DNA of 64,000 bases from Streptomyces albipurpureus (GTDB taxonomy: Bacteria; Actinomycetota; Actinomycetes; Streptomycetales; Streptomycetaceae). A program made the position numbers and the translations under genes. The notes under the pieces were generated by a model. The model saw only the letters and a list, made by a program, of their open reading frames with translations. It was not told where the DNA came from and did no database searches. This document shows positions 1-7,683 of the stretch, piece after piece; the first letter of the stretch is position 1; each line of letters begins with the position of its first letter. The DNA lies in the NCBI RefSeq assembly GCF_023701525.1, contig NZ_JAMQAW010000008.1, positions 131,071 to 195,070 on the forward strand, read 5' to 3'.

Positions 1-155
1 CACCGAGCCGAGCAGGTCAGCGCAAGCTTCCCCGCAGGTGGTTCTCCCAGCCAGCCGAGAACTGCCCGGCTGCCGCAGACAGCGCAGCCGAGCACCCTCG
101 TGGACCTCTTGATCCGCCAGGACCAGGTCGTCAGCGGCCAGGAACCGGTCGCTGG
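1..155. other. Left edge, no assignable gene
   Basis: This stretch lies downstream of the kinase gene. On the minus strand a reading frame stays open to the window edge, but it has no recognisable start, ribosome binding site or family resemblance. It could be the 5' end of a gene that continues outside the window. Nothing more can be supported. Confidence 0.3.
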
Positions 156-1604
156 TCAGCCGGCTCCACCCGAGAAGGCTCCTGGGTGCAGCTGATCCCG
201 CGTCGCCCCGTACTGCTGGCGCACCGCCTGGCCCACGGCGAGCTCATCGCCTGCGTCCAGCAGCTGCACCGCCGCGTCCTGCCAGATCGGCGGCGCGGTC
301 GGCGACAGCGTTCCCTGCGAGACCCCGAGCGCCCATGCCGCCTGCCGGGCGGCACCGAGCGCCGCGTAGTCCGCGGGCTGCGGTACGACCACCTGAGCCC
401 CGAAGATCGCGGGGGCCGCAGCCTGCACAGCGGGCAACCCGGCCGTCGCGCCCAGCAGAAACACCCGCCGTACCTCGACCCCGCGCCCGCGCAGCACATC
501 GAGCGCGTCGGCCAGCGAGCAGAGCATCCCCTCGAAGGCGGCACGAGCGAGATGCTCGGGCTTCATGGACTCGCGACGAAGACCGCTGAGCGTGCCCGCG
601 GTATGGGGCAGCCTAGGCGTCCGCTCCCCCTCCAGGTAGGGCAGCAGCACGAGCCCGCAAGCGCCCGGGGTGGACTTCATCGCCAGGTCGGAGAGGGAAT
701 CAAGATCATCGAGCCCCAGCATCTCGGCGGTGCCGCGCAGCGCCCGTACGGCGTTGTTGGTGTGCACGACCGGCAGATGCATCCCGGTGGCGTCCGCATA
801 CGAGGTGATCATCCCGCTGGGATCGGCCAATGCCTCATGGTGCACGGCCATCACCGAACCGGAGGCCCCCAGCGAGACGACCGCGTCCCCGACGGCGACC
901 CCGAGCCCGAAGGCGGCGGCCATGGTCTCGCCGGTTCCCGCGGAGATCAGCAGCCCCTCGGGTGTGGTCCCGGCGGAGTCGGCGGGGCCGAGCACCTCGG
1001 GCAGCGCACAGCGGTGCCCGAGCGCCAGCTCCACCAGATCGGGCCGGTAGCTGCCCGAACCCGCGGACCAGTACCCGGTGCCGGACGCGCTGCCACGGTC
1101 GGTGGTCCGACGCGCGGGCCGACCGAGCAGCTGCCACACCAGCCAGTCATGCGGCTGGAGCACGCTCACCACCCGCTGCGCCACCTCGGGCTCCGCCCGC
1201 GCCAACCAGCGCAGCTTCGCCACCGGGTGGGTCGCCTGCGGTACGGAACCGACCGCCTCGGCCCAGGCCTGCCGCCCTCCCAGTGCGTCAATCAGATCGG
1301 CCGCGGAGACCTGCGCTCGCTTGTCATTGCCGAGGAGCGCAGGCCGCACGAGATTGCCCTGATGATCTAGCGGTACGAGTCCGTGCTGCTGCGCGGAGAC
1401 CCCAATGGCCTGCACCCCTTCGAGCAGCCCACCGCCGGCCGCCTCGCCGAGCGAGAGCAGCCAGGCCTGTGGATCTATCTCGGTGGCCTTCGCGTCGACA
1501 GGGTGCGCGGCATACCCCTGCCGCAGCACGGCACCCGTGTCCGTGTCACAGACCACGATCTGTGTGAGCGCAGACGAACTGTCCAAGCCGGCGACTATCC
1601 CCAT
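156..1604 (-). CDS. FGGY-family carbohydrate kinase, xylulokinase-like
   Basis: This is a 482-aa two-domain FGGY kinase, the family that phosphorylates sugars such as D-xylulose with ATP in the cytoplasm. Length and layout fit xylulokinase: FGGY_N about residues 4-240 and FGGY_C about 250-430. GVSAQQHGLV near residue 68 is the usual substrate-side motif and YLEGERTPR near 323 is a normal C-domain motif. Two key sites are odd. The N-terminal ATP loop reads GLDSSSALTQ rather than the usual form ending in K or R. The motif that normally contains the catalytic Asp (GxGDN) reads GTGET, with Glu at 226. The enzyme may be altered or inactive. The ATG at 1604 is taken as the start because the first beta strand of the fold begins there; no strong ribosome binding site is visible. 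No xylose isomerase is adjacent. The family is sure, the substrate is not. Confidence 0.85.
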   Translation of the reverse strand: MGIVAGLDSSSALTQIVVCDTDTGAVLRQGYAAHPVDAKATEIDPQAWLLSLGEAAGGGLLEGVQAIGVSAQQHGLVPLDHQGNLVRPALLGNDKRAQVSAADLIDALGGRQAWAEAVGSVPQATHPVAKLRWLARAEPEVAQRVVSVLQPHDWLVWQLLGRPARRTTDRGSASGTGYWSAGSGSYRPDLVELALGHRCALPEVLGPADSAGTTPEGLLISAGTGETMAAAFGLGVAVGDAVVSLGASGSVMAVHHEALADPSGMITSYADATGMHLPVVHTNNAVRALRGTAEMLGLDDLDSLSDLAMKSTPGACGLVLLPYLEGERTPRLPHTAGTLSGLRRESMKPEHLARAAFEGMLCSLADALDVLRGRGVEVRRVFLLGATAGLPAVQAAAPAIFGAQVVVPQPADYAALGAARQAAWALGVSQGTLSPTAPPIWQDAAVQLLDAGDELAVGQAVRQQYGATRDQLHPGAFSGGAG

Positions 1605-1639
1605 GGGGGAGATTCTGCCCCACCGGCCGTTCGGCGTCG

Positions 1640-1939
1640 TCAGGTGTTGCTGGTTCCCCAGTCATCCTCGCCACTCGCGCCGCGTTCCCGTAGGGATCGC
1701 ACCCGCTCGGCCAGGGACTCCGGCATCCGATCGCCGACCTTCTCGCTGACGACGTGGAACGCCTTGCCCGCTACCTGTCGACCATTGCTCGCGGCCGACT
1801 CGGCCGCGTTGCGCACGGCGGGGTTCTGGGAGAACTCCCGCACGCTCTTCCGCAACTGTTCGTAGCGCTCGCGGCCGGCCCGCGTTCCGATCACATAGCC
1901 GACGGCGAGCCCGGCGATGAACGTGAGCTTGTACCGCAT
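1640..1939 (-). CDS. YtxH-like small membrane-associated protein
   Basis: A 99-aa protein with an N-terminal hydrophobic stretch, FIAGLAVGYVIGTRAG, at about residues 6-21, followed by a charged helical region (RERYEQLRKSVREF...). This is the pattern of YtxH-domain proteins of Gram-positive bacteria, a family without a defined biochemical role. The ATG at 1939 is chosen because AAGGAAGG lies upstream at suitable spacing; an in-frame start at 2014 would add 25 unrelated residues. The gene sits 35 bp upstream of the kinase on the same strand and could be co-transcribed with it. The function is unknown. Confidence 0.75.
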   Translation of the reverse strand: MRYKLTFIAGLAVGYVIGTRAGRERYEQLRKSVREFSQNPAVRNAAESAASNGRQVAGKAFHVVSEKVGDRMPESLAERVRSLRERGASGEDDWGTSNT

Positions 1940-2118
1940 GGGCTGCCACCCTTCCTTTGCGTACGTTGGGTGCTGCCCGTCTACCCGGCATCGCCCGTGA
2001 TCACCCCGGGCCATACCGATTGGCGGAGCACCCCCCTGCTTGCGCTAATGTATGTGTCGCAGCGAGCACACGCCCTCCGGGACGCCCCGGCCAGGTACGT
2101 TCGGTGCAGATGCAGCAA

Positions 2119-2191
2119 TCCCCTGTAGCTCAATTGGCAGAGCAGCCGGCTGTTAACCGGCAGGTTACTGGTTCGAGTCCAGTCGGGGGAG
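2119..2191 (+). tRNA. tRNA-Asn (anticodon GTT), copy 1
   Basis: The 73-nt cloverleaf is complete. Acceptor TCCCCTG pairs with CGGGGGA (one T-G wobble). The D arm is GCTC/GAGC. The anticodon stem GCCGG/CCGGC encloses the loop CTGTTAA, giving anticodon GTT. The T loop is TTCGAGT, the discriminator is G and no CCA is encoded. It is followed after 5 bp by a second tRNA-Asn and is probably on the same transcript. Confidence 0.97.
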
Positions 2192-2196
2192 CGCGA

Positions 2197-2269
2197 TCCC
2201 CTGTAGCTCAATTGGCAGAGCATTCGGCTGTTAACCGGAGGGTTGCTGGTTCGAGTCCAGCCGGGGGAG
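2197..2269 (+). tRNA. tRNA-Asn (anticodon GTT), copy 2
   Basis: This second 73-nt tRNA-Asn starts 5 bp after the first. Acceptor, D arm and anticodon loop CTGTTAA match copy 1. The differences are mainly in the anticodon stem (TTCGG/CCGGA with one wobble) and the T stem (GCTGG/CCAGC). The two are recognisable as a tandem duplication that has diverged with compensatory changes. Confidence 0.97.
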
Positions 2270-2283
2270 CAGAGCGCGAAACG

Positions 2284-2304
2284 GGACCCCAAGGGGTCCT
2301 TTTT
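2284..2304 (+). terminator. Rho-independent terminator of the tRNA-Asn pair
   Basis: GGACCCC and GGGGTCC form a perfect 7-bp stem with an AA loop, followed directly by a T5 run. Flanking A and T runs can extend the stem. It begins 15 bp after the second tRNA-Asn. This is a classical intrinsic terminator. Confidence 0.9.
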
Positions 2305-2420
2305 CGTGTGTTCTGACAGACATGTGGAACCGCGTAGAGGACAGCGGTGTCTCCATGGTCGAGCGTTGCCGACCATCCGAGGCAGGAGATCGTATGAGCG
2401 GCTATGCTGCGGCAGACGGC

Positions 2421-2436
2421 GCGCACATTTGTGCGC
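2421..2436. repeat. Perfect inverted repeat upstream of the CAT tRNA
   Basis: GCGCAC-ATTT-GTGCGC is a perfect 6-bp inverted repeat with a 4-nt loop, 12 bp before the mature tRNA. It could form a hairpin in the 5' leader of the precursor, for instance as a processing or stability element, or could be a protein site. No canonical promoter could be assigned with confidence nearby. Confidence 0.4.
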
Positions 2437-2448
2437 GACGCGCCGTTA

Positions 2449-2522
2449 GGGGCGGTAGCTCAGCCGGTTAGAGCAGCGGACTCATAATCCGTCGGCCGTG
2501 GGTTCGAGTCCCACCCGCCCCA
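2449..2522 (+). tRNA. tRNA with CAT anticodon (Ile2 or elongator Met)
   Basis: A 74-nt cloverleaf with acceptor GGGGCGG/CCGCCCC and discriminator A. The anticodon stem GCGGA/TCCGT encloses CTCATAA, giving anticodon CAT, and the T loop is TTCGAGT. CAT can be elongator tRNA-Met or the lysidine-modified tRNA-Ile2 reading ATA. It is not an initiator type, because the acceptor ends in a normal G-C pair. The sequence alone, without comparison to the other CAT tRNAs of the genome, does not decide between the two. Confidence 0.93.
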
Positions 2523-2563
2523 CCGGAGCGTTCTTCTGATGAATCGTTCCCACCAGCCTTGGA

Positions 2564-2597
2564 GTGCCCCCACTGGTCTACACCAGTACGGGGGTGC
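2564..2597 (+). terminator. Hairpin terminator after the CAT tRNA
   Basis: An inner perfect stem ACTGGT/ACCAGT with loop CTAC is extended by an outer CCCCC/GGGGG stem, interrupted by a 2-nt bulge. There is no long T run, which is usual for Streptomyces. It lies 41 bp after the tRNA end. Confidence 0.75.
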
Positions 2598-2851
2598 TTC
2601 GCTGTTTGAGGGGCTGTGCGTGCGTGAGCGGGCGTCCTGGACGTCCCGCTCTGGTCGACGGGCGCTCGCCCTGTGGTTCAGCGCGGTGACCGCTCTGATC
2701 GGACTGCTCCGCTGAACTGCCCGCTGTCCGGCCTCCACGGGGTCGGGCAGGGGCAGTCTTCGGTGTCCGGCAGCCACCGCTCAGGACTCAGGCGCGGTGT
2801 GTTGCCCGCGCTCTCCCCGGCCCCGGGCTGTCTGAGGCTGGCGATCAGCGG
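2598..2851. other. Intergenic, nothing assigned
   Basis: This lies between the tRNA terminator and the 3' end of the I36-like gene. It contains no convincing gene; open frames here do not show consistent codon usage or a ribosome binding site. Confidence 0.5.
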
Positions 2852-3271
2852 TCACAGGATGTTCCAGGGCTTGGCGTTTCCGGTGCAGACCGCCGCGGAA
2901 TCGGCGAAAGCAGGGTTGCCGCCCGAGGTGTTGCTGGAGTTGCCCCCCGAGTTGATGGTGGCCTGTGGTGCGGCAGGCCAATCGGCGTCCCCGTTGTAGT
3001 CCCAGAGAGTAGCTTTCACCGACAGGTTGTTTCTGTAGGAGACGATGCCGGACCACGGGGGTCCACTCAGGTTGTACTGCCACAGCCACCAGCAGTTGCT
3101 GACGCTGCCGGTGGAGAATTCCATCGTCCGGTAGAGGGTGCTCCGGTAGAGGCAGAGCTTGTCTGACGCACAGGGCTCGTCGGCTGCGGCGGGTGGGGCG
3201 GCGAGGACGCCGCCGCCGATCGTCATGGCGAGTGCCGAGATGGTTACGGCTGTCTTGCGGCGCAGATTCAT
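2852..3271 (-). CDS. Secreted peptidase inhibitor I36-like protein
   Basis: A 139-aa exported protein. A Sec signal peptide occupies about residues 1-30: basic MNLRRK, a hydrophobic core, and an APPAAADE-type cleavage region. The mature part has the cysteine-rich CASDKLCLYRS and following aromatic pattern of the I36 peptidase-inhibitor family (SMPI-like), whose Streptomyces prototypes inhibit metalloproteases. Four Cys (CASDKLC, NCWW, VCTG) could form two disulfides. The ATG at 3271 is preceded by GGAGGAAACCGT, an excellent ribosome binding site; earlier in-frame starts are rejected. The gene stands alone. Inhibitory activity is only inferred, as many members of this family have no tested function. 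Confidence 0.8.
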   Translation of the reverse strand: MNLRRKTAVTISALAMTIGGGVLAAPPAAADEPCASDKLCLYRSTLYRTMEFSTGSVSNCWWLWQYNLSGPPWSGIVSYRNNLSVKATLWDYNGDADWPAAPQATINSGGNSSNTSGGNPAFADSAAVCTGNAKPWNIL

Positions 3272-3997
3272 ACGGTTTCCTCCTGGCGGGGCGGACACGG
3301 CATGTACTGGCGACCTGTCAGGGCCATATCGCTAGCCGGGACCGGAATCGACCCTTCCTGATCGGTATCAGAACATACGCGCTAACAATCCGTCAGAACA
3401 GATGTGGTGCGCATATTTATCCGGCTATGCACCCACATAGGGCGAAGCGGGATCGGCGGCTCATGTGCCGGGGGCGCGTCGGGTGAGCCGATCGCGCCCG
3501 GTGCGGAGGTATTCGTGGTCGTAGTCAGCGAGGGCCAAGGCGGCCAGGAGAGGCCCGTGCCATCCCGTTGAGCATCCCGGGGAAGTAGAGGAAAGTCGGT
3601 CGAAGCTCCGCTATACAGGGGTATGGCCCTACTCTCGGCGCTCGAAGCCCCAGTCGAGTGCGGGCAGCCATGGACGTTCCCGCGCGGGGCAGACGAGCCC
3701 GAGCAAGGAGCCCATGGCCCTCGCCGCCAAGGGGTACGGCGGTGCTCGCGGTGGCCGCAGTTCGCGGCTGAGGGAGTCGCCGGCCGCCTTCGGGGGTGGC
3801 TTTGGTAGATGTCTGGGGGTGCTGACTGATGGCGTGATTGAGTACCTGTGAGACCAGTGAAAAGAGATAAGCCTGAGGTCAGAACCGTCTAGGGGATGTG
3901 ATGGATGCGTTGGCATCGCCCTATGTTGGCGCGATCGTTTCGATGAAAGGATCGCCGGAGCTGGCTTCATGATCCGTCTGCACGAAGGAGGCCGCTC
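3272..3997. other. Long intergenic region, no gene supported
   Basis: This 726-bp gap separates the I36-like gene from the amidase gene, which point in opposite directions. It should hold both promoters. AT-rich stretches occur around 3360-3430 and 3840-3960, but no -35/-10 pair is good enough to mark. Small open frames (for example 3623-3808) lack a ribosome binding site and a family match. Confidence 0.5.
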
Positions 3998-4897
3998 ATG
4001 GCCCAACCCATGTCCGCCGCCGCGTTTGTCGATGCGTTGCGTGATGAGGGATTGAAGGTTGTCCAGGTCGGCAACTGGCGTAGTAACAGTCGTAGCCACA
4101 AGGGGCCTTGGGGGCCCGTGCACGGTGTGATGGTCCATCACACCGTGACCAAGGGCACGGCGAACAGCGTGGCCCTGTGTCGGGACGGGCATAGTGCGCT
4201 GCCTGGCCCGCTCTGCCACGGGGTGATCGACAAGCAGGGCGTGGTGCATCTGGTCGGCTACGGTCGAACGAACCATGCCGGACTGGGTGATGACGATGTG
4301 CTGCGGGCCGTCATCGCCGAGAAGGCCCTACCGCGTGACAACGAGGCGACCACCGACGGGAATCGGCACTTCTACGGGTTTGAGTGCATCAACCTCGGCG
4401 ATGGCAAGGACCCCTGGCCCGCGGTCCAGTTGGAGGCGATCGAGAAGGCGTCGGCCGCGCTCTGCCGGGTGCACGGCTGGTCGGCGAGATCGGTCCTGGG
4501 GCATCTGGAGTGGCAGCCAGGGAAGATCGATCCCCGTGGGTTCACCATGGAGTCCATGCGGCAAAGGGTCGAGGTGCGGCTGAAGGGGGAGAAGCCGACC
4601 GCCCCGCCGACCAAGCCTCCGGTGAAGAAGCCCCCGACCAAGCCCGCCTATGAGCCGTTCCCTGGTGCGGCCTGGTTTGTGATGGGACGCAAGTCCCCGA
4701 TCATTGCGGCCATGCGCAAGCGGCTCATCGCCGTGGGCTGCAATCGCTATCAATCGTCGGCCAACCCGGATGTGCTGGGCTCGGGTGACAAGGCGTCGTA
4801 CGAGGCGTGGCAGCGAAAATGCGGTTACACCGGAGCCGCTGCCAAGTGGCCGCCAGGCAAGAAGACATGGGATCTCTTGAAGGTCCCGAACGTCTGA
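3998..4897 (+). CDS. N-acetylmuramoyl-L-alanine amidase with C-terminal wall-binding domain
   Basis: A 299-aa protein predicted to cleave the lactyl-amide bond of peptidoglycan. The amidase_2/PGRP fold covers about residues 20-185. Likely zinc ligands are the His in VMVHHTV near residue 45 and the His in VLGHLEW near 168. A Pro/Lys/Thr-rich linker (PPTKPPVKKPPTKP) at about 205-220 leads to a C-terminal domain of about 75 residues resembling peptidoglycan-binding modules of actinophage endolysins. No signal peptide is present, as in phage endolysins released through holins. GAAGGAGG 6 bp before the ATG fixes the start. The gene stands alone, with no phage structural genes nearby, so a domesticated endolysin or prophage scrap is likely but unproven. 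Confidence 0.88.
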   Translation: MAQPMSAAAFVDALRDEGLKVVQVGNWRSNSRSHKGPWGPVHGVMVHHTVTKGTANSVALCRDGHSALPGPLCHGVIDKQGVVHLVGYGRTNHAGLGDDDVLRAVIAEKALPRDNEATTDGNRHFYGFECINLGDGKDPWPAVQLEAIEKASAALCRVHGWSARSVLGHLEWQPGKIDPRGFTMESMRQRVEVRLKGEKPTAPPTKPPVKKPPTKPAYEPFPGAAWFVMGRKSPIIAAMRKRLIAVGCNRYQSSANPDVLGSGDKASYEAWQRKCGYTGAAAKWPPGKKTWDLLKVPNV

Positions 4898-5062
4898 CCC
4901 CGGCCCGGGCCCGCTGCTGCGGGAAACGCCTTGTGAGCGCGCGGGTCCGACCGCTCAGAGGCGTCACGGCCGAACGGGTTGCACACTGAATCCCCGAGGT
5001 CATCCCCGGTGAGTCCGAGGTCATCGCGTTGGGCCGCTCCAAGGCCGGGATGGTTCAACGTG

Positions 5063-5416
5063 ATGACCAGCCCGCCGGTATGGCGGAGCGGACTCTTCAC
5101 CCTGCGACGAGGGCCGGCCTGCGCCACCAGGTTCTCCCGCCCGGACTATGACACCTCGGATGTCATCGATCTCGCGGTGGGTATCGGTGGATTTCTGATC
5201 AAGGTGCCCACCGCCGAGGAACTCGCCCTGGTCCATGAACTCCTGGCCGCCCGTCAGACCTCACCAAAGTCCAGACCCGAGACCGAGGGTGATACGCCGG
5301 GCTATGCCTTCCGACCGCGGAGCCGGGTCACCACCTGGGCCTTTGGGGCGTACGCCAACGGCAGTCGCAGGCCCGAGACCAGTGCCTCCAGCACCTGTTC
5401 CTCCGCCTGGTGGTAA
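5063..5416 (+). CDS. Hypothetical protein overlapping the end of the RraA-like gene
   Basis: This possible 117-aa protein is not recognised. The stretch at about 5140-5265 (VIDLAVGIGGFLIKVPTAEE and following) has strong GC bias at third positions and no similarity to a shadow of another gene, so it looks like real coding sequence. The last 115 bp run antisense into the convergent RraA-like gene, where the frame merely shadows that gene. The authentic end may be lost, and this could be a truncated remnant. The start (ATG 5063, GTG 5060 or upstream TTG) is uncertain because no strong ribosome binding site is seen. Confidence 0.4.
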   Translation: MTSPPVWRSGLFTLRRGPACATRFSRPDYDTSDVIDLAVGIGGFLIKVPTAEELALVHELLAARQTSPKSRPETEGDTPGYAFRPRSRVTTWAFGAYANGSRRPETSASSTCSSAWW

Positions 5417-5994
5417 TCCGCCGCGTCGGCGAGCAGACCGGCCGCCGACTCCGGCCTCAAGACGACCACTCCACCGTCATCCAGCAGCACGGGGTCACCA
5501 TCCGCCACCGACACCCCGCTGATCTCCACCTGGCCGCCGATCTCCGCGACATGAATCTCCGTGCTCGGGCCCGCCGTGGCCTCAGCGGATGCCCAGATAC
5601 GGAGCGATAGATTCTCCAGTGCCGTCACATCGCGGACACTGCCTTCCACCAGCGCACCCACCGCCCCTCGGGCGAGGGCCGCCGTCGTCAGGATCTCGCC
5701 CCAGACCGCGCCCGGCACACAGTCGGCACCCGCGATGACCAGGACCTGCCCGGCCAGGTTCTCCCCGAGTAGCGCCCGCAGGGGCCCCAGGCCATGGCTG
5801 CCAGGACCCGGTGCCATCCGGATGGTGCGGGCGGCGCCCAGCGCGGGCGCGGCCGGGCCGCGTTGGAACGGGCGCAGCGGAGGGGTCAGCCAGCCGTTTC
5901 GGCCGTGGAGTTGGAGTACGTCGGCGAGTGCCGCCGTCGCCGGTAGCCGCTCCGGAACCGGAAAGGAGAAGAGCTGGGCCGGTGATGTCGTCAT
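5302..5994 (-). CDS. RraA/HMG-aldolase family protein
   Basis: A 230-aa protein of the RraA-like superfamily, formerly annotated as demethylmenaquinone methyltransferase. Many members are divalent-metal 4-hydroxy-4-methyl-2-oxoglutarate/oxaloacetate aldolases or decarboxylases. The central GENLAGQVLVIAGADCVPGA and AVWGEILTTAALARGAVG segments (about residues 80-120) match the family core, and GSVRDV about 126-131 is the RD-type substrate/metal motif. Its ATG overlaps the stop of the acyl-CoA ligase gene (ATGA), so it is translationally coupled as the last gene of the island A operon. A C-C lyase step on an oxo-acid is a reasonable role. The precise substrate is unknown. Confidence 0.8.
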   Translation of the reverse strand: MTTSPAQLFSFPVPERLPATAALADVLQLHGRNGWLTPPLRPFQRGPAAPALGAARTIRMAPGPGSHGLGPLRALLGENLAGQVLVIAGADCVPGAVWGEILTTAALARGAVGALVEGSVRDVTALENLSLRIWASAEATAGPSTEIHVAEIGGQVEISGVSVADGDPVLLDDGGVVVLRPESAAGLLADAADYHQAEEQVLEALVSGLRLPLAYAPKAQVVTRLRGRKA

Positions 5995-7523
5995 GTCCCG
6001 GGCCTCTCGGAGAGTTTGAACTTGCGGATCTTCCCGACGGAGGTGCGCGGTAGCTCGGCCACCTGCTCGAAGCGCACCGGACGCTTGGACTTGGCCAGCC
6101 GTGCCGTGCACCACTCCGGCAGATCGTCGAGCGCCCCGGGGGGCGCTGCCGGCGTCCGGACCACATAGGCGACCGGAACCTCATCGCGTACCGGATCGGG
6201 TTCGCCGACCACGGCCGCCTCCAGTACCGCCGGGTGTTGCGCGAGGACGGCCTCGATCTCGACCAGTGACACGTTCTCGCCGGAGACCTTCAGCACATCG
6301 CCGCGTCGGCCGGCGAAGAAGAACCGTCCCTGCGGGTCGACGCTCGCCCGGTCACCGGTGGCGAACCAACCGTCGTCGAAGGGGAAGGAGTCGGCCGTGG
6401 CTTTCGGGGCGTCGAGATAGCCGGCGAACAGGGTGGACCCCGGCTCTCCGGCGACGAAGACCTCGCCTTCATCCCCGGTGGCCAGGGCAGCTCCGGTCTT
6501 CGGGTCCCGTATCTCCACCCGGCAGCCCAGCGTCGGCTGCCCCATGGACGCGGGCTCCGGGACGATCGCGCGGTTGGTGAGCACCGCGGGTACGGTCTCC
6601 GTCATTCCGTAGAGCTGGCGGGGGCGGCAGCCGATGAGCTCGGCGAACCGCTCGTACTGCTCATCGGTGATGTTCTGCGCGTACCAGCAGTGGACGATCC
6701 GCAGCCCCGGCACCGGTGTGGCGCCCCGGGCGAGAACCATGCGGATCGGCGCGGCGAAAAGACTGAGATGGGTCACCTCATGCCGGGCCGCCTGGGTGAG
6801 CAGTCCGCTCGCGGAGAAGGCGGGCATCAGGACGACGCTCGCCCCGGCGGTGATGGCCGGGGCGAAGGAGTAGTACTGCGCGTTGGCGTGGAACAGGGGC
6901 AGCACCACGAACTGGCGGTCGGCCGCCCGCAGCGCCGCCGCCGATGCCATCACCTCGCCCGCGAAGGCGTAGTTCGCCTGGGTGACCATCACGCACTTGG
7001 GCTCCGCCGTGGTGCCCGATGTGAACATCAGGCCGGCCAGATCCGCTGGTTGAGCGTCCACCGCCGTTACCGCACTCGCCCCGCGCAGAGCCGTGAAACC
7101 GGTGTCGGTGAGCTCCACCTCCACCACTTCGGTACCGGTCCGAGCGGCGGCGGCCCGGTACTCGGCTGCCTGGTCCGGTCCGCAGAAGCCGAGGGAGGCA
7201 CGGGTGCGCCGTAGCTGGGCGGTGAACTCCGGGGCGCGGGCCGATGGGTCCGAGCAGACCATGGCCGCCCCGAGCCGGGTCAGCGCCAGCCAGATCGCCA
7301 CAAAGGCCGGGCAGTTGGGCAGGGCGATGCCTACCCGGGAACCCCGGGACACCCCGCGCTCGCGCAGCCCGCCCGCGATCCGCGCGACCACCTCGTCGAA
7401 CGCGCCGTAGGTCCACCGGGTCACCACCCCGTCGGGCGCCTCCCAGATGAGGAACGGCCGCTCGGGGGCGGCGGCGACGGTGTCGGCCCAGCGGGCCGCG
7501 AAGGTGGGCAGGGGGTTCGCCAT
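5991..7523 (-). CDS. Acyl-CoA ligase (AMP-forming), carnitine/long-chain type
   Basis: A 510-aa ANL-superfamily enzyme that adenylates a carboxylic acid and transfers it to CoA. Visible motifs are the P-loop MFTSGTTAEPK near residue 165, the adenine-site motif YGMTETVP near 300, the hinge-region ATGDRASVDPQGRFFFAGRR near 388, and the catalytic Lys in TSVGKIRKF near the C-terminus. The ATG at 7523 follows GGAGG at 7-bp spacing; the longer frame back to 7610 is not needed. It lies 160 bp downstream of hyuB and overlaps the RraA-like gene. Overall it resembles crotonobetaine/carnitine-CoA ligases, but the acid activated here cannot be read from sequence. Confidence 0.9.
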   Translation of the reverse strand: MANPLPTFAARWADTVAAAPERPFLIWEAPDGVVTRWTYGAFDEVVARIAGGLRERGVSRGSRVGIALPNCPAFVAIWLALTRLGAAMVCSDPSARAPEFTAQLRRTRASLGFCGPDQAAEYRAAAARTGTEVVEVELTDTGFTALRGASAVTAVDAQPADLAGLMFTSGTTAEPKCVMVTQANYAFAGEVMASAAALRAADRQFVVLPLFHANAQYYSFAPAITAGASVVLMPAFSASGLLTQAARHEVTHLSLFAAPIRMVLARGATPVPGLRIVHCWYAQNITDEQYERFAELIGCRPRQLYGMTETVPAVLTNRAIVPEPASMGQPTLGCRVEIRDPKTGAALATGDEGEVFVAGEPGSTLFAGYLDAPKATADSFPFDDGWFATGDRASVDPQGRFFFAGRRGDVLKVSGENVSLVEIEAVLAQHPAVLEAAVVGEPDPVRDEVPVAYVVRTPAAPPGALDDLPEWCTARLAKSKRPVRFEQVAELPRTSVGKIRKFKLSERPGT

Positions 7524-7683
7524 GTCCTGGCCTCCGGAGGCAAAGGGGTACGGATACTGGTCGAGCGTTGTGGCGAGTGCGGTGGGTCGAATCCACCGTG
7601 GAAGGACCACGGGTGCCCCGGTACGACCTCATCGGTCGCACCGGGGCTCTTCGCGGCGGTCGCTGTCCACCGCGGAGCACTGT

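Noticed and set aside
2119..2522. tRNA-targeted integrative element
   Set aside because: Three tRNA genes lie here, but no integrase follows and no duplicate of a tRNA 3' end was seen elsewhere in the window.
3998..4897. Prophage
   Set aside because: The amidase resembles phage endolysins and lies near tRNA genes, but no integrase, holin, terminase or structural gene is present and no attachment-site repeat of the tRNA 3' ends was found nearby.
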